64,000 nt of DNA from Volvariella volvacea V23. Its lineage: Eukaryota; Basidiomycota; Agaricomycetes; Agaricales; Pluteaceae. Location of the stretch: assembly GCA_000349905.1 (NCBI GenBank), contig KB722767.1, positions 115,499-179,498 on the forward strand. Direction: 5' to 3'. Positions within the stretch are counted from its first letter, which is position 1, and the number at the start of each line of letters is the position of its first letter. Shown one piece after another: positions 48,301 through 60,571 of the stretch. The notes below the pieces were generated by a model. The model saw only the letters and a program-made list of their open reading frames with translations. It searched no databases and was not told the DNA's origin. The translations under genes were made by a program, and so were the position numbers.

Positions 48301-49941
48301 GCAGACCATGCAGTACCGAGGGCACAGCTGTGATTTTCGCATCAAAAAATGACACAAGACGAGGCTGGTGGTGAATGCTCTTACCGTAAGTCGTCGGATG
48401 AGATAGCAGAACGCGGTAAGAGGCAAATTGATGGGCGACGAATCATCCAAGTCGATTAAAGGGTCGTGAGGTAAATTATACGATCCCGAGAGCGACGATT
48501 CGATCTTGTCCGCCTTGAGGATTTCCTATTTCACCGTCAACAATCGTATAGCCACACACGATGCAAACGATAATACCGAGCCCATAGCAACCATAACCTC
48601 CTCCGCCTTGATCTGCTTCTTCTCCGTCTCGGAATACAACAACTCCGCACCCGCCCAGCCCAACCCAAACTGCCTGCGCAGCTGCACAACCTTTAGGAAC
48701 ATCTGCTGCATCAGCGACTCGAGCGAGCTGCTCAAGCTAAACCGATCAATGCTCCCCTCGTCCTCCTCGTCCACCTCCTCAAACTCCGTCACAAACTGCT
48801 CTTGCTCAATTTCGAAATCAAAGTCAAAGTCAGTGTCCATAAAATCTTTCTCTTTTTCCTTCTCGAGTTGATCCTCCGCCTCTTCGACGATGAGCCCAAA
48901 CGTCCGGCACTCGTCCCTCGCCTGCTCCTTCCCGGGTTTATACCTCTGCGTCAGCCCGACGCGGAAGGAGAGATTGGCGCCCACGGTGACGGCAGGCTGG
49001 GTGAGATTACCCGAGTTGTCGAGCAGAGGATAGACGCCCCGCGCGCCAGTGATCAGTAGCGAGATGTGCCGGTTCTTGGATAGCAGACGACGGTCCCAGG
49101 CGACAAGGACACGTGGAGGGATCGTGTCGGCCAAGCGGACGACGGGAACGGAGATGCACAGTCCGAAGTCGTCAGAGCTGAATGTGATCAGGCCGGGTCG
49201 GTATCCCGTTGCTACGACCTCGATGAAGTTTCTGTGAAATGTGGTGAGCGGTTAGCATGCGAAGTGAGGATCCGTTGAGGGATGTGAGGACCTTTGTAGA
49301 AGTGAGCGGTCGATGACGCTCGTGCTGATTGCGGGTTTGACAAAGTGGTCGTCGTCTGACATTACGTAGTCTTCAGCTTCGGAATCGTCTTCGTCGGATT
49401 CGGCTGTTTGAGAGAACTGTGCATGGCCTCCGGCCATGCCCTTCCTCAATGCACCGTGGAGAATAGTGAGCAGTTTTTGAACGGTGGTGGCGATGGGGCG
49501 TGGAGACGCCTGAGAGATGGACTCCAAAGCCTCAACAACCTTTGGAGATGCACCCTCATCCGGGCAGTAACAGAAGCACGAGTGGTTTTTAGGATAGTCA
49601 GACGTATCTTACCCACACCATCTCAGCAGGAAAACGTCATGCATGGCTCGATGCGCTCACCAGATACCATCAACGTGATGGAGAAGCTGTGCTTATCTTT
49701 GTTATCCCTGATCGCCAGCTCCATCGACCCCTCGTCATCTCCAGCGCGGAATCCTAGTGTGAAGCACATCCCAGCCCGCGTCGTTCAATGCCACAGCGCG
49801 CGGAAGAGCACCTCACTTACTGGTCACCTGCAAATCCTGGAACGAGACACCCTTGCCACACTCTGCCTTCATATCCCCAAAGTCGGCGTTGAACCGTTTG
49901 CGACCCTTGAGGTGCGCGTTCTTCTCCGCCAAAGCGTCCAT
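45387..49941 (-). CDS. PARP-like ADP-ribosyltransferase fused to E2 ubiquitin-conjugating domain
   Basis: A multi-exon gene starting MDALAEKNAHLKGRKRFNAD (49941). The N-terminal part has FRAGDDEGSMELAIRDNKDK, YPKNHSCFCYCPDEGA and acidic stretches. A Cys-rich segment follows (CPRYCMVCHNRIH ... YICDNKLCSYQYY), probably zinc-binding. The ART domain has AFHGSPLRNWHSIVRHGL (catalytic-type His) and AHGRAYGDGVYLAKD (catalytic-type Tyr). The third triad position, around NPYYVVQFTEWIV, is not an obvious Glu of classical polymerases, so mono-ADP-ribosylation is likelier. After an acidic linker with repeated VIEIMDSDDE/D motifs comes a UBE2Q-like E2 fold: LFQWIVEMHSFDP, IRFPPTFPNSPPFFRIV, then GGGSICMDLLTADGW with the active-site Cys, YSIPAVLMQIKLAI and YSPYEALEGFRRAAATHGWK. 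The final exon encodes VPAGLEKFVF. Fungal PARP-E2 fusions are known; targets here are unknown. Confidence 0.9.
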
Positions 49942-52149
49942 TGTGTCTGTGTTTGCGTGTGGGTGATTCTCTTCTGAAACGAACCGGGTGGTGGCCAGGT
50001 GAGCGAAGGGAGTGGCGAGACGCACAGCACTTCATTTAGCTTTATGCTGTCACGGACGCGATGCAACGTGCCACCTACAAGTCACAGGGTCGATTCGCCG
50101 TCTCCTGACGTTCTTTGCCTTCCGAATTAATGGATCGTCAACAAATCAAGTTCCTTTGATCCGGAACAGGTTTTGAGGGCAGGGCTTGCGAGATAAGAGC
50201 TAGAGGTTGAGGCGCGGTGTATGGTACTAATACTCAATGAGGACTAGCTTCAATGGTCCTTGTGAGTCTCACTCTGAAGAGGAGTGTTTAAATATCAACT
50301 GCTGTTGAAAGCGCAGCTGGCAAAGCCCCTAACGACTGCGACTCTGCGTAGCTGTGACTCGTTTTGCCACGTGTCTCGGGTATATTGCCGCCCGTGCCGG
50401 CGGGCCCTCGACAGCGCGGTCAGTCGTTAAGTCGCTTGCAAGAGCCACCGTACTGACTCTCTGGTGCTTATTCCTGTACTTGTCAGCGCGTGCGTTCTCC
50501 ATCATCTAAAAGTTGATTGTCTGCATAAACTGCTCAGTTTTGGGTGACAGAATCAATAATTTGTCCACCATTGAAAGCAAAGGTATCAGTGCTACAAGGA
50601 TAAGCGCCCGACTAGATGTCGCTGCGAATGTGTCGCGGAATCAACAAATCGTTGTGCAAGCGATAGAACAAATAGTCGTATATATGCGATTGTAATGTCG
50701 CAAGGGCAAAATGAAGTTGGAGTTCGTGAAGGGGAGCCTTCCTTGGAGGCAATACGCCAGTGTTGCAGCACCCTGGACCTGGGAGTAGATGATGCTACCC
50801 TGGATCTCCCCATCTTCTGTCTTCTTCCCACCATCTCTGGTGGCTACTGGTCAATATTTCCATCCTGGACTCCTTCCTTCCGCCTTAGGTCCATATAATA
50901 GCATTTGCGGTTGTGTTTGTCTTAGCAGGCCGATGACGACACCCTCATTCCCGACACTTTACCCAAAATGACAGCTCGCATCTCTGGATCGCTAAAAATC
51001 GCATCAATAAAGCTAACAGACAGCCATACGAAACCAACTCCTTGACCCCAAGCCACTCACTGTTGTGACCAGTTTCCATCCTGACAAATATACCGACTTC
51101 GTGGACTATCGTATACGTATGCATGCTTGTACGAGCCCCGCCAACCAGAGAAGCACCGGCCCGCTTTTTTCGGAGTATTGGCGTGTCTATCATGTTCACC
51201 AGACGATAACCAAGCGGTGAACGCCGCCTTTCTCGCATACTGAGATCCGGCTGGTGGCCGGTTAGGATTATCGTCCAAATGCATCAAGCTCGGTCCACCA
51301 CCTGACAAATGCAGTCAGGGGCTATCTGCAAGGACGCAGTGAAAGCTATGTGCACGACGATTTGCATGACGTTAACTCGTTCAGGTAATCACGACGCTCG
51401 AACGCCACCTGATACCATGCTGTTGAACTTGAAGCGGGCGAGTCCGATTGGTGAGGGACGTTATCTCATGAATCTAAATAGAATAGGATTTTTTTCGTCC
51501 TGATAGGGTGCAGAGCGAAGAAGAGTACATGATTGGTGCTGTTCAAAGAGCGATTGATCGGACACGAGATTATTGGGTATCAAGTGATAATGTGATGATA
51601 ATGTGAGATATCCCTAGTTGACTGCACTGTTCACAAGTAGAGACTTGATGACCCAGCAATTTCGTTTTGTGATAAGTATTGGCACTCTATGTTTCCGTGT
51701 ACTCGGGTTCACAACAAAAAAGCGGAGACTCGAGCGATCGGATGATTTCAATGACTCATGATAAATGTCGGCCAAGATTGGCGCCTATTAACGGATGTCC
51801 GCACCCTTGATGGTGCTGGAGCGTCAAAGGGTCTCTCTGATCTACGACTAAGCTATTGTTGACGTGGGCTCCCAAAAAACCTTTAAAGAAGTGCATGTTG
51901 TTCAGTCTACTGTATGTGTTGCCATCTCAATTTGGCACGAGCGCTTATTGAAGCAATCCCGTAGCATGGCAACTGGCAATTCACTGTTCAAGCTCATAGT
52001 GCTTGTATCAATAGACCCAGAAAAAGAATCCCTGCGTCGTCCTCTCGTACAGAACCAGCAATCCTACATGTACATATGATACAATGCCAAATTTTGTCTA
52101 TCTCTCGTCCACCCATCGTTCCGCAAAATCAGGTAACAAATCTCCCTCA
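49942..52149. other. Long intergenic region, no gene supported
   Basis: About 2.2 kb. It starts with the promoter and 5' UTR of the PARP-E2 gene. ORFs of up to 97 codons occur on both strands (for example 50945-51238 minus), but none shows a domain, signal peptide or coherent splicing. Confidence 0.45.
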
Positions 52150-52930
52150 TTATTCCTCCATACTCTTTATATCCCCAGCCCCACGAGCGCCTATCAGGCG
52201 TTGCTCCCGCCCAAGTCCGGCATTCCCACAATCGATGACGGTGACAGGAGGAATGCCAGGCCGTCCCCGCCCAACTCCGTTCCCAACGGGGTCTTGCCCA
52301 CGAATAGATAATGCTCGTCCATCCGAATCCTCTCCATCTAAGCAAGCAACGGAGATCAGTTTCTTTCCTTCTTTTTTTTTACTCTGCGCTTGGCTTTGCT
52401 CTGAGCGCAACGGTTACTAAAAGCACTGTACCTGGGTTTGAGTGCCCATGATCAAACGCGAGCGGCACGGGGCCGACATCAGCCCTTTGGTCACAAGGGA
52501 GCAGCAGATCACTGCTCGAGACAGGGGTGCCAGTGGTACCTAGCTGGCCACGGGTGCTGGAGGGGCGGGAAAATGGTATAAATATATTTCCTGCAGAATC
52601 GGCTTTTGCGCCCTGTCAACGGAGGTGGTTTCATTCCGACCTTTGTAAGGGGAAACTCTATCACCAGAGTTGGGGGGGAGATGAACGTACTGGCGGTGAT
52701 GGCGTTTTTGATTCGTTGGTGGGGTGAGATAGTGTCTCGAGAGATGAGAGAAGGGGTGTAATGTCCACCGCGGAGTTCTGGGGCCTTGATAGATCCGGGG
52801 TGGCATCGGTGTTTACCCAATCGTCATAGGATGGGTAGTGATAAGGTGGATCAAGCTCGACCTCGTAAAGATAGAGCAGCGCGTAGAGTCTGGTGTGAAG
52901 GCCTGTGGGATCTCTGGGGAAGATGCTCAT
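52150..52930 (-). CDS. Unrecognised three-exon protein
   Basis: A consistent model of 202 aa: exons 52930-52691, 52612-52432 and 52337-52150, phases 0 and 1. The start MSIFPRDPTGLHTRLYALLY continues YLYEVELDPPYHYPSYDDWV and NTDATPDLSRPQ. The second exon reads GAKADSAGNIFIPFSRPSST and VSSSDLLLPCDQRADVGPVP. The third is Gly/Arg-rich (GEDSDGRALSIRGQDPVGNG, VGRGRPGIPP) and ends GDIKSMEE. The open frame extends upstream to an alternative ATG at about 53014 (MDSCCSVYKQ), so the start is uncertain. A TATA-like TATAAAC near 52985 favours the inner ATG. No signal peptide, membrane segment or recognised domain is visible. Canonical splice sites and frame agreement across three exons argue that it is real. 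Function is unknown. Confidence 0.55.
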
Positions 52931-54066
52931 GCCAGGTGAACGAAAGAGGTGAAGGGGCTTTAGCGAGGAGGCCTCGTCAGCCTGTTTATATACGCTACAA
53001 CAGCTATCCATTGACTTGGCACCAACCACCACAAAAGCGAGGGTCGCGTTATTTATCCTGCTGCGTTAAGATATAGTGTATTTCAATTTTGTTGGCGGGG
53101 ATACAATACATCCAAGGCTCTCTCGGCGATCGTAGCGAGTCCAGACCAGAGACGTGCAGTTTTGACGACTCCTTCGAGCGTTTTGCGCTGCGCTTGCAGA
53201 CGTATCGGGCCCGAAAGGCTATTATCGCCTCTGCGTAATGTCGATGGAATCTCGACGGAGTTGATTATTAACGCGTCGTGTCCCCGATAGAGTACAATGA
53301 ACTACGTAAGTGGGATAGCTGTAGGCTGTTTGTTAACACCATTCCAGGCATCCAACGGTATTTTACGCTACCGGCACCGAGAAAAAACTGTAATTTGCAG
53401 AGTTGCCCCATTGCATCAACAACAGGATCTAGGGGCCATTCGTCCTAAAAAGGCCGTGAAATTCTAGAACTTTAACCCATTAGGAAATACTGCTAAAGCT
53501 CACCTACTTCAAGGAGACTCGAAAACTGCGAGGGGTTGTCTTGTCCGCTTGGGAGTCGTACACGGAGGCTCCAATCGTGTGGATAACGGGCTATCGCTGA
53601 CCGTAGTTGGAAAAGCTTGGGCAGGTTTAATTTAACCCAAGAGCCGCATCTCCACACTCTGGTCTCTGGGTGGTTGCTGACCGTTGGGTGAAATATATTG
53701 GATTTATATATAGTCACAGTGCTGTGCCAGTGGCACTTAAACCCGAATCGCCCTGTCTGCGGCGGCTGGTGATGCGGAATCTTGGCCGTGCCTGACAGCC
53801 AAGGACGTCAGGTTGTTCGCGGTAAGGGCCTACGGCAAACTATTGGACGGTCTAGCATCGAGGACAGACTCAACGGGGCGTCTGTGATGCGATGTGCCCG
53901 ACGGTGATGGGCGCCAACAGAAACGAAGCAACCGTGGGAGTTTAGAGGCTCTTGGCCGAGAGCAGACTACCATGCCTTGGCCGTTCATTCTCCTCCACTA
54001 CCCTGCCTCGACCTCCTGCGCCTGCCTCGTCGTTCCCTGCCCGCCGCCCATCGTTTTGTAGTCGTA
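52931..54066. other. Intergenic between divergent genes, no gene seen
   Basis: About 1.1 kb holding the promoters of the unrecognised gene (minus) and the OST-alpha gene (plus). No coding signal; ORFs at 53493-53717 and 53942-54235 (minus) are unsupported. Confidence 0.45.
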
Positions 54067-56062
54067 ATGTCTGAAGAATGCCCATCCGAAAACACAATGG
54101 CCATCGACCAGTCCAAGTTTTGGGATTCTGATGGAATGCATTGGGAGCCTCACCGGATAGGCTGGGCCGTTGCGGGGGGTTGTGCATTGCTGGTGAGCAC
54201 CGAATTGGGCGCCAAAAACGGGTTATTGGGGCCATGGTTGTTGATCACATACTAGACTGTGTTGATATCCTCGTTCACCATTTCCCAACATTGCCGGTAC
54301 GTTGCCGCATCAGCCGAGAGTCTTGGGACGACAGTTCTGACCGCGTTTGGCAGGAATTACACAAACCCGGCTCAGCAGAGGCAAATGTAAGTCCTTCGTC
54401 AAGATTTCAAAGTAGAGCTTTCGCCAAAACCCTTCGAATGTTGCTTCAAATTAGTCTACGAATATTGTATATGCCACCAGTATACGCAATTATCTCATTC
54501 TTTTCCTACCGATTCTTCCGCTATTATACCTATTATTCGTTCATCTCAATTGGTGCGCAGCATAGATCTGATCCTACAGCACCATAAATGACATGCCATT
54601 TTCAGCTTACGAGGTTCGCAACATTCACATTGCCCGGTGATTCTATTCTCGTAATGCTGAGTGAAATCTGTCAATAGGCTATTACCCTAAGCGCTTTTCT
54701 GTCAGTCTCACCCTTTCCCCGTTCTGCCGGCGTTCCATCAACTAATCTAGGCCGCATCAGCTTGTTGATCATCGAGTATGTGGCCGCAACCACATCTGGG
54801 CGCAAGGCCGAGGATGCATTGGAGAGGAAAGATAAACGACCGCTTCCATTCCCCGTAAGACTATCTCCCGCTTCTTCGAGTTTGCCGGCTGAATGTCGCC
54901 ATCGGTGATCGCAGTTTTGTTGTTGGCGATTTCGCCCAACCAAGGTATGCCTCTCTGATCCAGCATTTTGATGTATCATCACTGATCCTCGCGATAACAG
55001 AAATATTTCATGTACACAGTCAAGGTTAGTTAGTTGTCCTACTCCAGCTCCAAGGTTGACGTTGGACAGTGGTCTGTGCTACAATACGTCATTATTCGCC
55101 CAGCCGCATCGATCGCTGGTATGATCTGCGAAAAGCTGGGCGTATTGTGTCATGCTGCTGGGTATTCGCCCAAGTACGCAGCTGTCTACATCGAATCAAT
55201 AGTGTTCATCAGCATTAGGTGGGGTGATTTGATTCACGTCTTGCGAATTTCGAACTAATGATTGTTTCGACAAAGCATTGCGCTATATGGTCTCATTCTA
55301 TTCTATGAACTAACTAAGGAAGAACTTCGGGGCAAAAAGCCCATGGCAAAGTTCCTCAGTATTAAGCTAATCGTGATGTTTACATTTTATCAACTATTCG
55401 TCGTGTGTATCTTCATTCCCGCTATTTTTATGTCGCGCTAACGCCTTCTAGTTCAATGCCCTAAAAGGCAGAGTCATTCATGGTGAGTTACATCACTTCT
55501 TGCGCAATATGTCATGTCATCTGAACCCTTGACAGAGACGGAGTACTGGACGGAGACGAACATTGCAAACGGATTGAACGCCTTGGCCGTCTGTATTGAG
55601 GTGAGTCGTAACTCAATGCACCCACTGCACCTCGCCGATCTCCATTCTAGATGGTATTATTTGCCGTATTCATGCACTGGGCATACTCCGCAAATGAGTA
55701 CAAGGGACAGTCCCACTCGCCGAAAGGAAGCGTCGGGCAGGCTCTCTGGGATTCGTAAGCATCGACCACAATATCGTTCGGCTTTTAGACTCACTCCCAC
55801 CGTTTCTTTCTAAGAATCAACTTCTGTAAGTCCCGCCAACTTCTTTCTTGTTCGGCGTTCATAATCTCTGACACCGGACCGACTTTCTCCACTCCTTCAC
55901 CTAGCCGATCTTGCGCGCGAAATCGGGGGTTCATTAGGCTTCTATGTTCGACAAGCGAAGAAACACGATTTCGCTTCTGCATTTGGTCTCAATAAACGGA
56001 ATGATACAAACGAGCATCTGCTTACCCCAAGGAAAGGCTCAACGTCGTCGACTGTTCTCTAG
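54067..56062 (+). CDS. OST-alpha/DUF300 family seven-transmembrane protein
   Basis: A membrane protein of the organic solute transporter alpha (DUF300) family. In fungi its substrate and function are not settled; plant relatives act at vacuolar and signalling membranes. Sixteen exons can be joined in phase. Landmarks: WAVAGGCALLTVLISSFTIS, the loop HCRNYTNPAQQRQI, ILYMPPVYAIISFFSYRFF, YYSFISIAYEAITLSAF, LLLLIEYVAATTSGRKA, PFCCWRFRPTKKYFMYTVKW, SVLQYVIIRPAASI, ISIALYGLILFYELTKEEL, FLSIKLIVMFTFYQLFV, ETEYWTETNIANGLNALAVC and MVLFAVFMHWAYSANEY. These are the family's conserved helices and the cysteine-containing loop after the second helix pair. The C-terminus (SDLAREIGGSLGFYVRQ ... STVL) is cytosolic-like. 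Exons of 8 nt (54606-54613) and 11 nt (55815-55825) are needed to keep frame. Confidence 0.9.
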
Positions 56063-57561
56063 CTCGTGGACTCATTCGTTACTTATGCTTTATCTTTCTT
56101 GTATTGATATTATTGTAGCTTGGGCAATTGGAAGGGATTTCGAGTTGGGGGGATTTCACAAAAAGCTCAAGGCAGTGCTCGCTTGCTTAGGTGCGACGAG
56201 GGTGACTCGACAAAGGACAGCTCTCCCATGGCCAGAAGCTTATAGGTAATTTCTTGTTTTGGAAAGACTGTTTGATTGAGCCCGAGCGCCCCGGCATTCT
56301 GTCTTTGGAATCGATTATTGATCCTCAAGACGCATGCGTGGGGCGTTTTGTAGCTCAACCCTTCCAAGGGTTTCAAGGGTGATTCATCAGGGAATGCAGC
56401 ACTTCTTTGATGGTTCTGATCTTGCTTGATGGCACGGATTCGAGTTTTCCACGTTGGACAGCCCTAACCTTTCCCTTGCGCGTTCACGACGAAGAATGAA
56501 CACGTCCCAAGTCGAGGAGCATTTTAATTACCCCCGGTTAGGTGATGTAAATTAGGTAAACTTTCGCCTACTGAACAATCAATTCTGCTCTGACTTTTGA
56601 ACTGCCAGCCTCTGACAGCTTCCTCCACAATCAATCAAACAATGGCAACTTGTGAAAAAGATTACGCCAAGAGACAATTAACAGCACTTTGGTTGACGTT
56701 GTAGCGCGCTCTAATTCCATGACTTGTCGGTCAAGCTGCAACTTTTATTTATCAAAGAAACCGAATCCGTGCGCAACCCCGATTTGCGGGATTGCTGCCT
56801 AGGGATTTGCCAGCGGTCTTGCGGCCCGAGCGCAAAAATTGGAGAAACGACCACACCCGATCGCGAGAGATCCTCTTGAAACTGTCGTTAACAACCGACT
56901 AGCCCACCCCTCGTGTCTTGGGCGTCGCACTAGGCAGCCATCCTGGTTCTATTTTTCGTCACGAATTGCTTAGTTCCCGGGATCCGTACCCGGTATGCTC
57001 CACTTCTCTAACGCTAGTGGAGTCGGGATTTGCATGGGGACCAATTGGAATTCCCTCCACTCCACAAGTGCCTTGTTCCTTCCCTCCGGCCTCTTGTACT
57101 CCACAACTATTCAGTGCCTTTGGGTTTTGCGCTGAGCTAGAAGCACATGTGGTACGCTTTTTTTTAATGCTACCAGTATTCTGGACCCAATCTGCGATTC
57201 TCATTGCACCAGGATACTTTTCGGCTCGTGAACAATGCGCCTCCGCCACATTGAGCAGTGATCCGCCCTCATGTAGGGAGGACAACTCCAATTCATCGAC
57301 AAGGCATAGCCAGCTCAGACTGGATTAGCTCAAGAAGCAGGAGAGGCCGTAACGACATCGACATACCCAGTCCAGGAAATTTAATTGTGATAATTTTATT
57401 GGACACCCACCGCCCATCGTTCCAACTAGCTTCCAACGTTATTCGAAATTATTACTTGGCCTCTTGGTCGTCTGTGGGGTATATAAACCCTCTGTGCGCT
57501 GGTCAAACTCTTCAGCAAGTCAACTTCCTTTCGACTCAGCTACCTCCTCGTCTCAGATACA
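56063..57561. other. Intergenic with hydrophobin H2 promoter
   Basis: About 1.5 kb with no supported gene; the ORF at 56918-57328 has no family features. A TATA box (TATATAAA, about 57480-57487) lies about 80 bp before the H2 start, followed by a CT-rich leader. Confidence 0.5.
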
Positions 57562-58105
57562 ATGTTCGCTCGCATCTACTCTGCTTCTGCCTTCGCCTTG
57601 GTCGCTTTGACGGCTCTCGTTGCTGCTGGCGGTCCCACCCAGACCGTTACTGTTACCGTAGGTGTCGATGCCCAGTCACCCACCCTTCGGTCGTTGACAT
57701 ACTTCTCGACAGGCAACGCCCTCTCCCACTCCAGGTGGGCAATGCAACACCGGCGAGATCGCCTGCTGCAACCAAGTCCAATCCGTAAGATAAATTCTTT
57801 TCTTGCTTGGTATGGTCGCTAATTGAATTCTCGTTTAGGCGGGGACTCCAGCCGTCAGCGCTCTTCTTGGCCTCTTGGGCATCGTCGTCCAGGATGTCAA
57901 TGTCCCGATTGGTATTACTTGCTCTCCGATCAGTGTTATTGGCATTGGAGGCAACTCCTGCACCGCTCAGCCCGTCTGCTGCCAGAACAATACCTTTGTA
58001 AGCCTATTCTAGCCGATATTTGCCTATCGTCTCTGACATTGGATATACGTGGTTTAGAATGGCGTTGTTGCTATCGGGTGCACCCCCATCAACATTAGCC
58101 TCTAA
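57562..58105 (+). CDS. Class I hydrophobin H2
   Basis: Four exons, 57562-57657, 57713-57784, 57839-57997 and 58058-58105, encode 124 aa. Signal peptide [22 protein letters not shown], then TQTVTVT. The eight cysteines are in [32 protein letters not shown] and [10 protein letters not shown], with class I spacing. It shares exon lengths (96, 75/72, 159 and 48 nt) with H1 and H3 but differs more in sequence ([20 protein letters not shown] against [16 protein letters not shown] in H1), so it is an older paralogue. Its promoter has a full TATATAAA. A secreted wall or aerial-surface coat protein. Expression stage cannot be read from sequence. Confidence 0.95.
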
Positions 58106-59166
58106 GCAATCTGAACACGTAGAATCGCGAAGAGTCCTTCCGCTCTAGATTCTTTAAAAACAGATTTCTGAGTTTGCGTTTTCATCGACTTTATGATAAA
58201 ATCCCTTCATTATATCGTGATTAGTCCTTTTTACCGTTGTCGTCGTGGTGCTTATTATCGAGTTTGTTGTTTGTGGTCCACAAACTTTCTTTGGCTGTGT
58301 GTGTGGTCGTACGGCTTCCTTCTCGGCACATTGGCAAACAACTCAAATTGATCATCAAATTGAACAGAACAAGCAACACCAGATCCTGCATCGAGACCAA
58401 GTCACCCCTCCGTCCATCATTTTCAATTTTCAACCCTTCAGCATCTCGAAGCTTCGGTGCTACATAAGGTAGTCACCCTGCGAAGTTGAGGATCGCCGGT
58501 CAAGCGGCATGTTGAAGGAGCAAACCTGACCCAGATTACTTGAGGGCCACAGCGTCTAGGGAATAAATGATCTGTGCTTCTCACTCAAAGGGGATGTGAG
58601 CTATGGCTTCTCGGAGCGCTTTTGGAGAAATGCTGCTCTATTTCATCCTACGGCCGAGCGACGGAATTTCCTTGATTGGTTTCACCTCCAAGAAGGGTTG
58701 ATAGCATACGGAAGAGGTTCTCATGTACTAGAGCAGTAGGAAACCCAAATCGGCAAGAACTTCGTGAAAAATGCGAGAGCTTCAGTACGCACGGTAGATC
58801 GCATGTAGGTATGATAGGTGACTTTATGGCTTAAGCTAGCTTTTTGTACTATTTTATCGTGCTTTTTTTATCAGTCATCCAATGAGATTACGAATGGCCA
58901 CTAGCGAATCTACCCGACTAACAATTCCGTATGTTTTCATGGTATTTTGACAGCGCTTGATCTAGGCCTGCTTGCAACGTTGCAATGGCCTCGTGTACAT
59001 CATTGGTCCGGCGGAGGAGAAGCAAGTGGGACGGAGACAAACAGTATCCAATTATCGAACGAGTTCTTTGCTCAATAAATATTTTCCTAAGGCTCTCTAA
59101 GTATAAAAGGCAGCTGCTCATTCCAGTCCACCCCATCGAAAGACACCTGCTCTCTCAAGCTTAACA
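58106..59166. other. Intergenic with hydrophobin H3 promoter
   Basis: No gene seen. The last 65 bp hold TATAAAAGG (59102-59110) and the leader CTCTCTCAAGCTTAACA directly before the start codon, the same as before H1. Confidence 0.5.
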
Positions 59167-59696
59167 ATGTACCCTCGCGCTGTCTCTCTCTTCTTCGTCG
59201 CCTTGTTGGCTTTCACCGCCCTTGTTGCGGCCACCCCCACTACCGTTACAGTCACTGTACGTTGACGCTTCCGGTAGTCCACTCGATTCTAACTTCGTTG
59301 TGGTAACAGGCCGCCCCGACTTCCACTATTCCGGCTAGCCAGTGCAACACTGGTGACCTCCAATGCTGCAATTCCCTTCAAGACGTAAGCCTCCATTAGA
59401 TTGTCATGTAATGTGTCAACTCAAGCGATATCTCAGGCAAACTCTGGTCTTGTTGGTCTGCTCCTTGGTCTCTTGGGCATCATCCTTCCTCCCATCGATA
59501 TCTTGGTTGGCATTACCTGCAGCCCCCTCTCCATTATCGGTGTTGGTGGCAACTCTTGCTCCGCCCAACCTGTTTGCTGCCAGAACAACGAATTCGTAAG
59601 TAGATAAAGGGTTTCTACTTGTAGTTCCTTGTCTAACGGCTCGCATAGAACGGTATCATTGCCATTGGTTGCACTCCGATCAACATTAACTTGTAG
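59167..59696 (+). CDS. Class I hydrophobin H3
   Basis: Four exons, 59167-59256, 59310-59384, 59437-59595 and 59649-59696, encode 123 aa. Signal peptide [22 protein letters not shown], then TPTTVTVT. The cysteines are in [32 protein letters not shown] and [10 protein letters not shown]. It is the closest relative of H1: [27 protein letters not shown] and even intron 1 sequence (CTCGATTCTAAC...CGTTGTGGTAACAG) are shared, as are the TATA region and 5' leader. Amino-acid differences cluster in the first loop (IILPPIDILVGI against [12 protein letters not shown]). The product is a secreted amphipathic coat protein. Confidence 0.95.
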
Positions 59697-60571
59697 ACTG
59701 GCTATATAGTAGTAGCTTCGCATAGGTCGTGCACTACTTATTTAGTGTTCAAATTGTCAAATCGAAATGAGTTTTAATTTTTGACCATCTTTTGGCTCCA
59801 GAGTGATATCAACACATCTTAAAGTGATAACAAATATATGAATAATTTGAATACAAGAACGACCCTATCAAATCAGATTTCTATTTTCGAGGATTGGCGA
59901 AATTACCACGACGCACTTTATGCGGCGGATATCCTCTCATTTGCGATTGGTGGATCAAAGCTTGACGAGTTAATAGCCCCTCATTAGAATTCCTCGACTA
60001 GTCCTTACACGACCACGTGCTGTATGACGCTGATTTCATTAACGCTAAGACGCCGTTTAATGCGGCGATATGATCCTAAGGGGGGTTACGATATTCAATT
60101 TTGAGATCAACCTTCTTCAAAAACACATACAATTTGCCACAACTACTCAGATGCTCCGATTGGTCCAGAGAGGGATGGGACGCAGGGCACCACTGGCAGT
60201 TTGATGAGCCCAAGGCAGAAGTCCGTAGAGTCGTCGGACCGTCAGAGAATTTCTCGTACAAAAAGTCTTCCTCTTACGTTAATGTTGCCTGACATCTGAC
60301 CGAGCGGAGAGCCGGACAGCGTGATCCTGCAGGCAGCAAGTGCAATTGCCTCCGCTCGGCGCTTCCTTCTGTTGATGGGAAAACAAAGAGGAATGGAAAT
60401 CTGAAGATGATATCGAGTCCATGTACCGCCGTCGTAGGATCCATTGTCAACAGCAGAGAAGTGCTACAATGTATAAAATATATAAAATACTACAAACCTA
60501 TCCACAAGCCCATCCACAGTCTTCCTAGGTGACACTATCGCCTAGTGCATAGCTGACACTCGAACACAAAG
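59697..60571. other. Intergenic upstream of truncated hydrophobin H4
   Basis: No gene seen. A TATA-like run (ATGTATAAAATATATAAAATAC, about 60470-60491, given here only as a position) lies 80-100 bp before the first remaining H4 exon. Between the two there is no ATG followed by a hydrophobic leader. Confidence 0.45.

Noticed and set aside
56918..57328. 136-codon plus ORF between the OST-alpha gene and hydrophobin H2
   Set aside because: No recognisable motif, starts in low-complexity sequence and overlaps an equally long antisense ORF; likely random.
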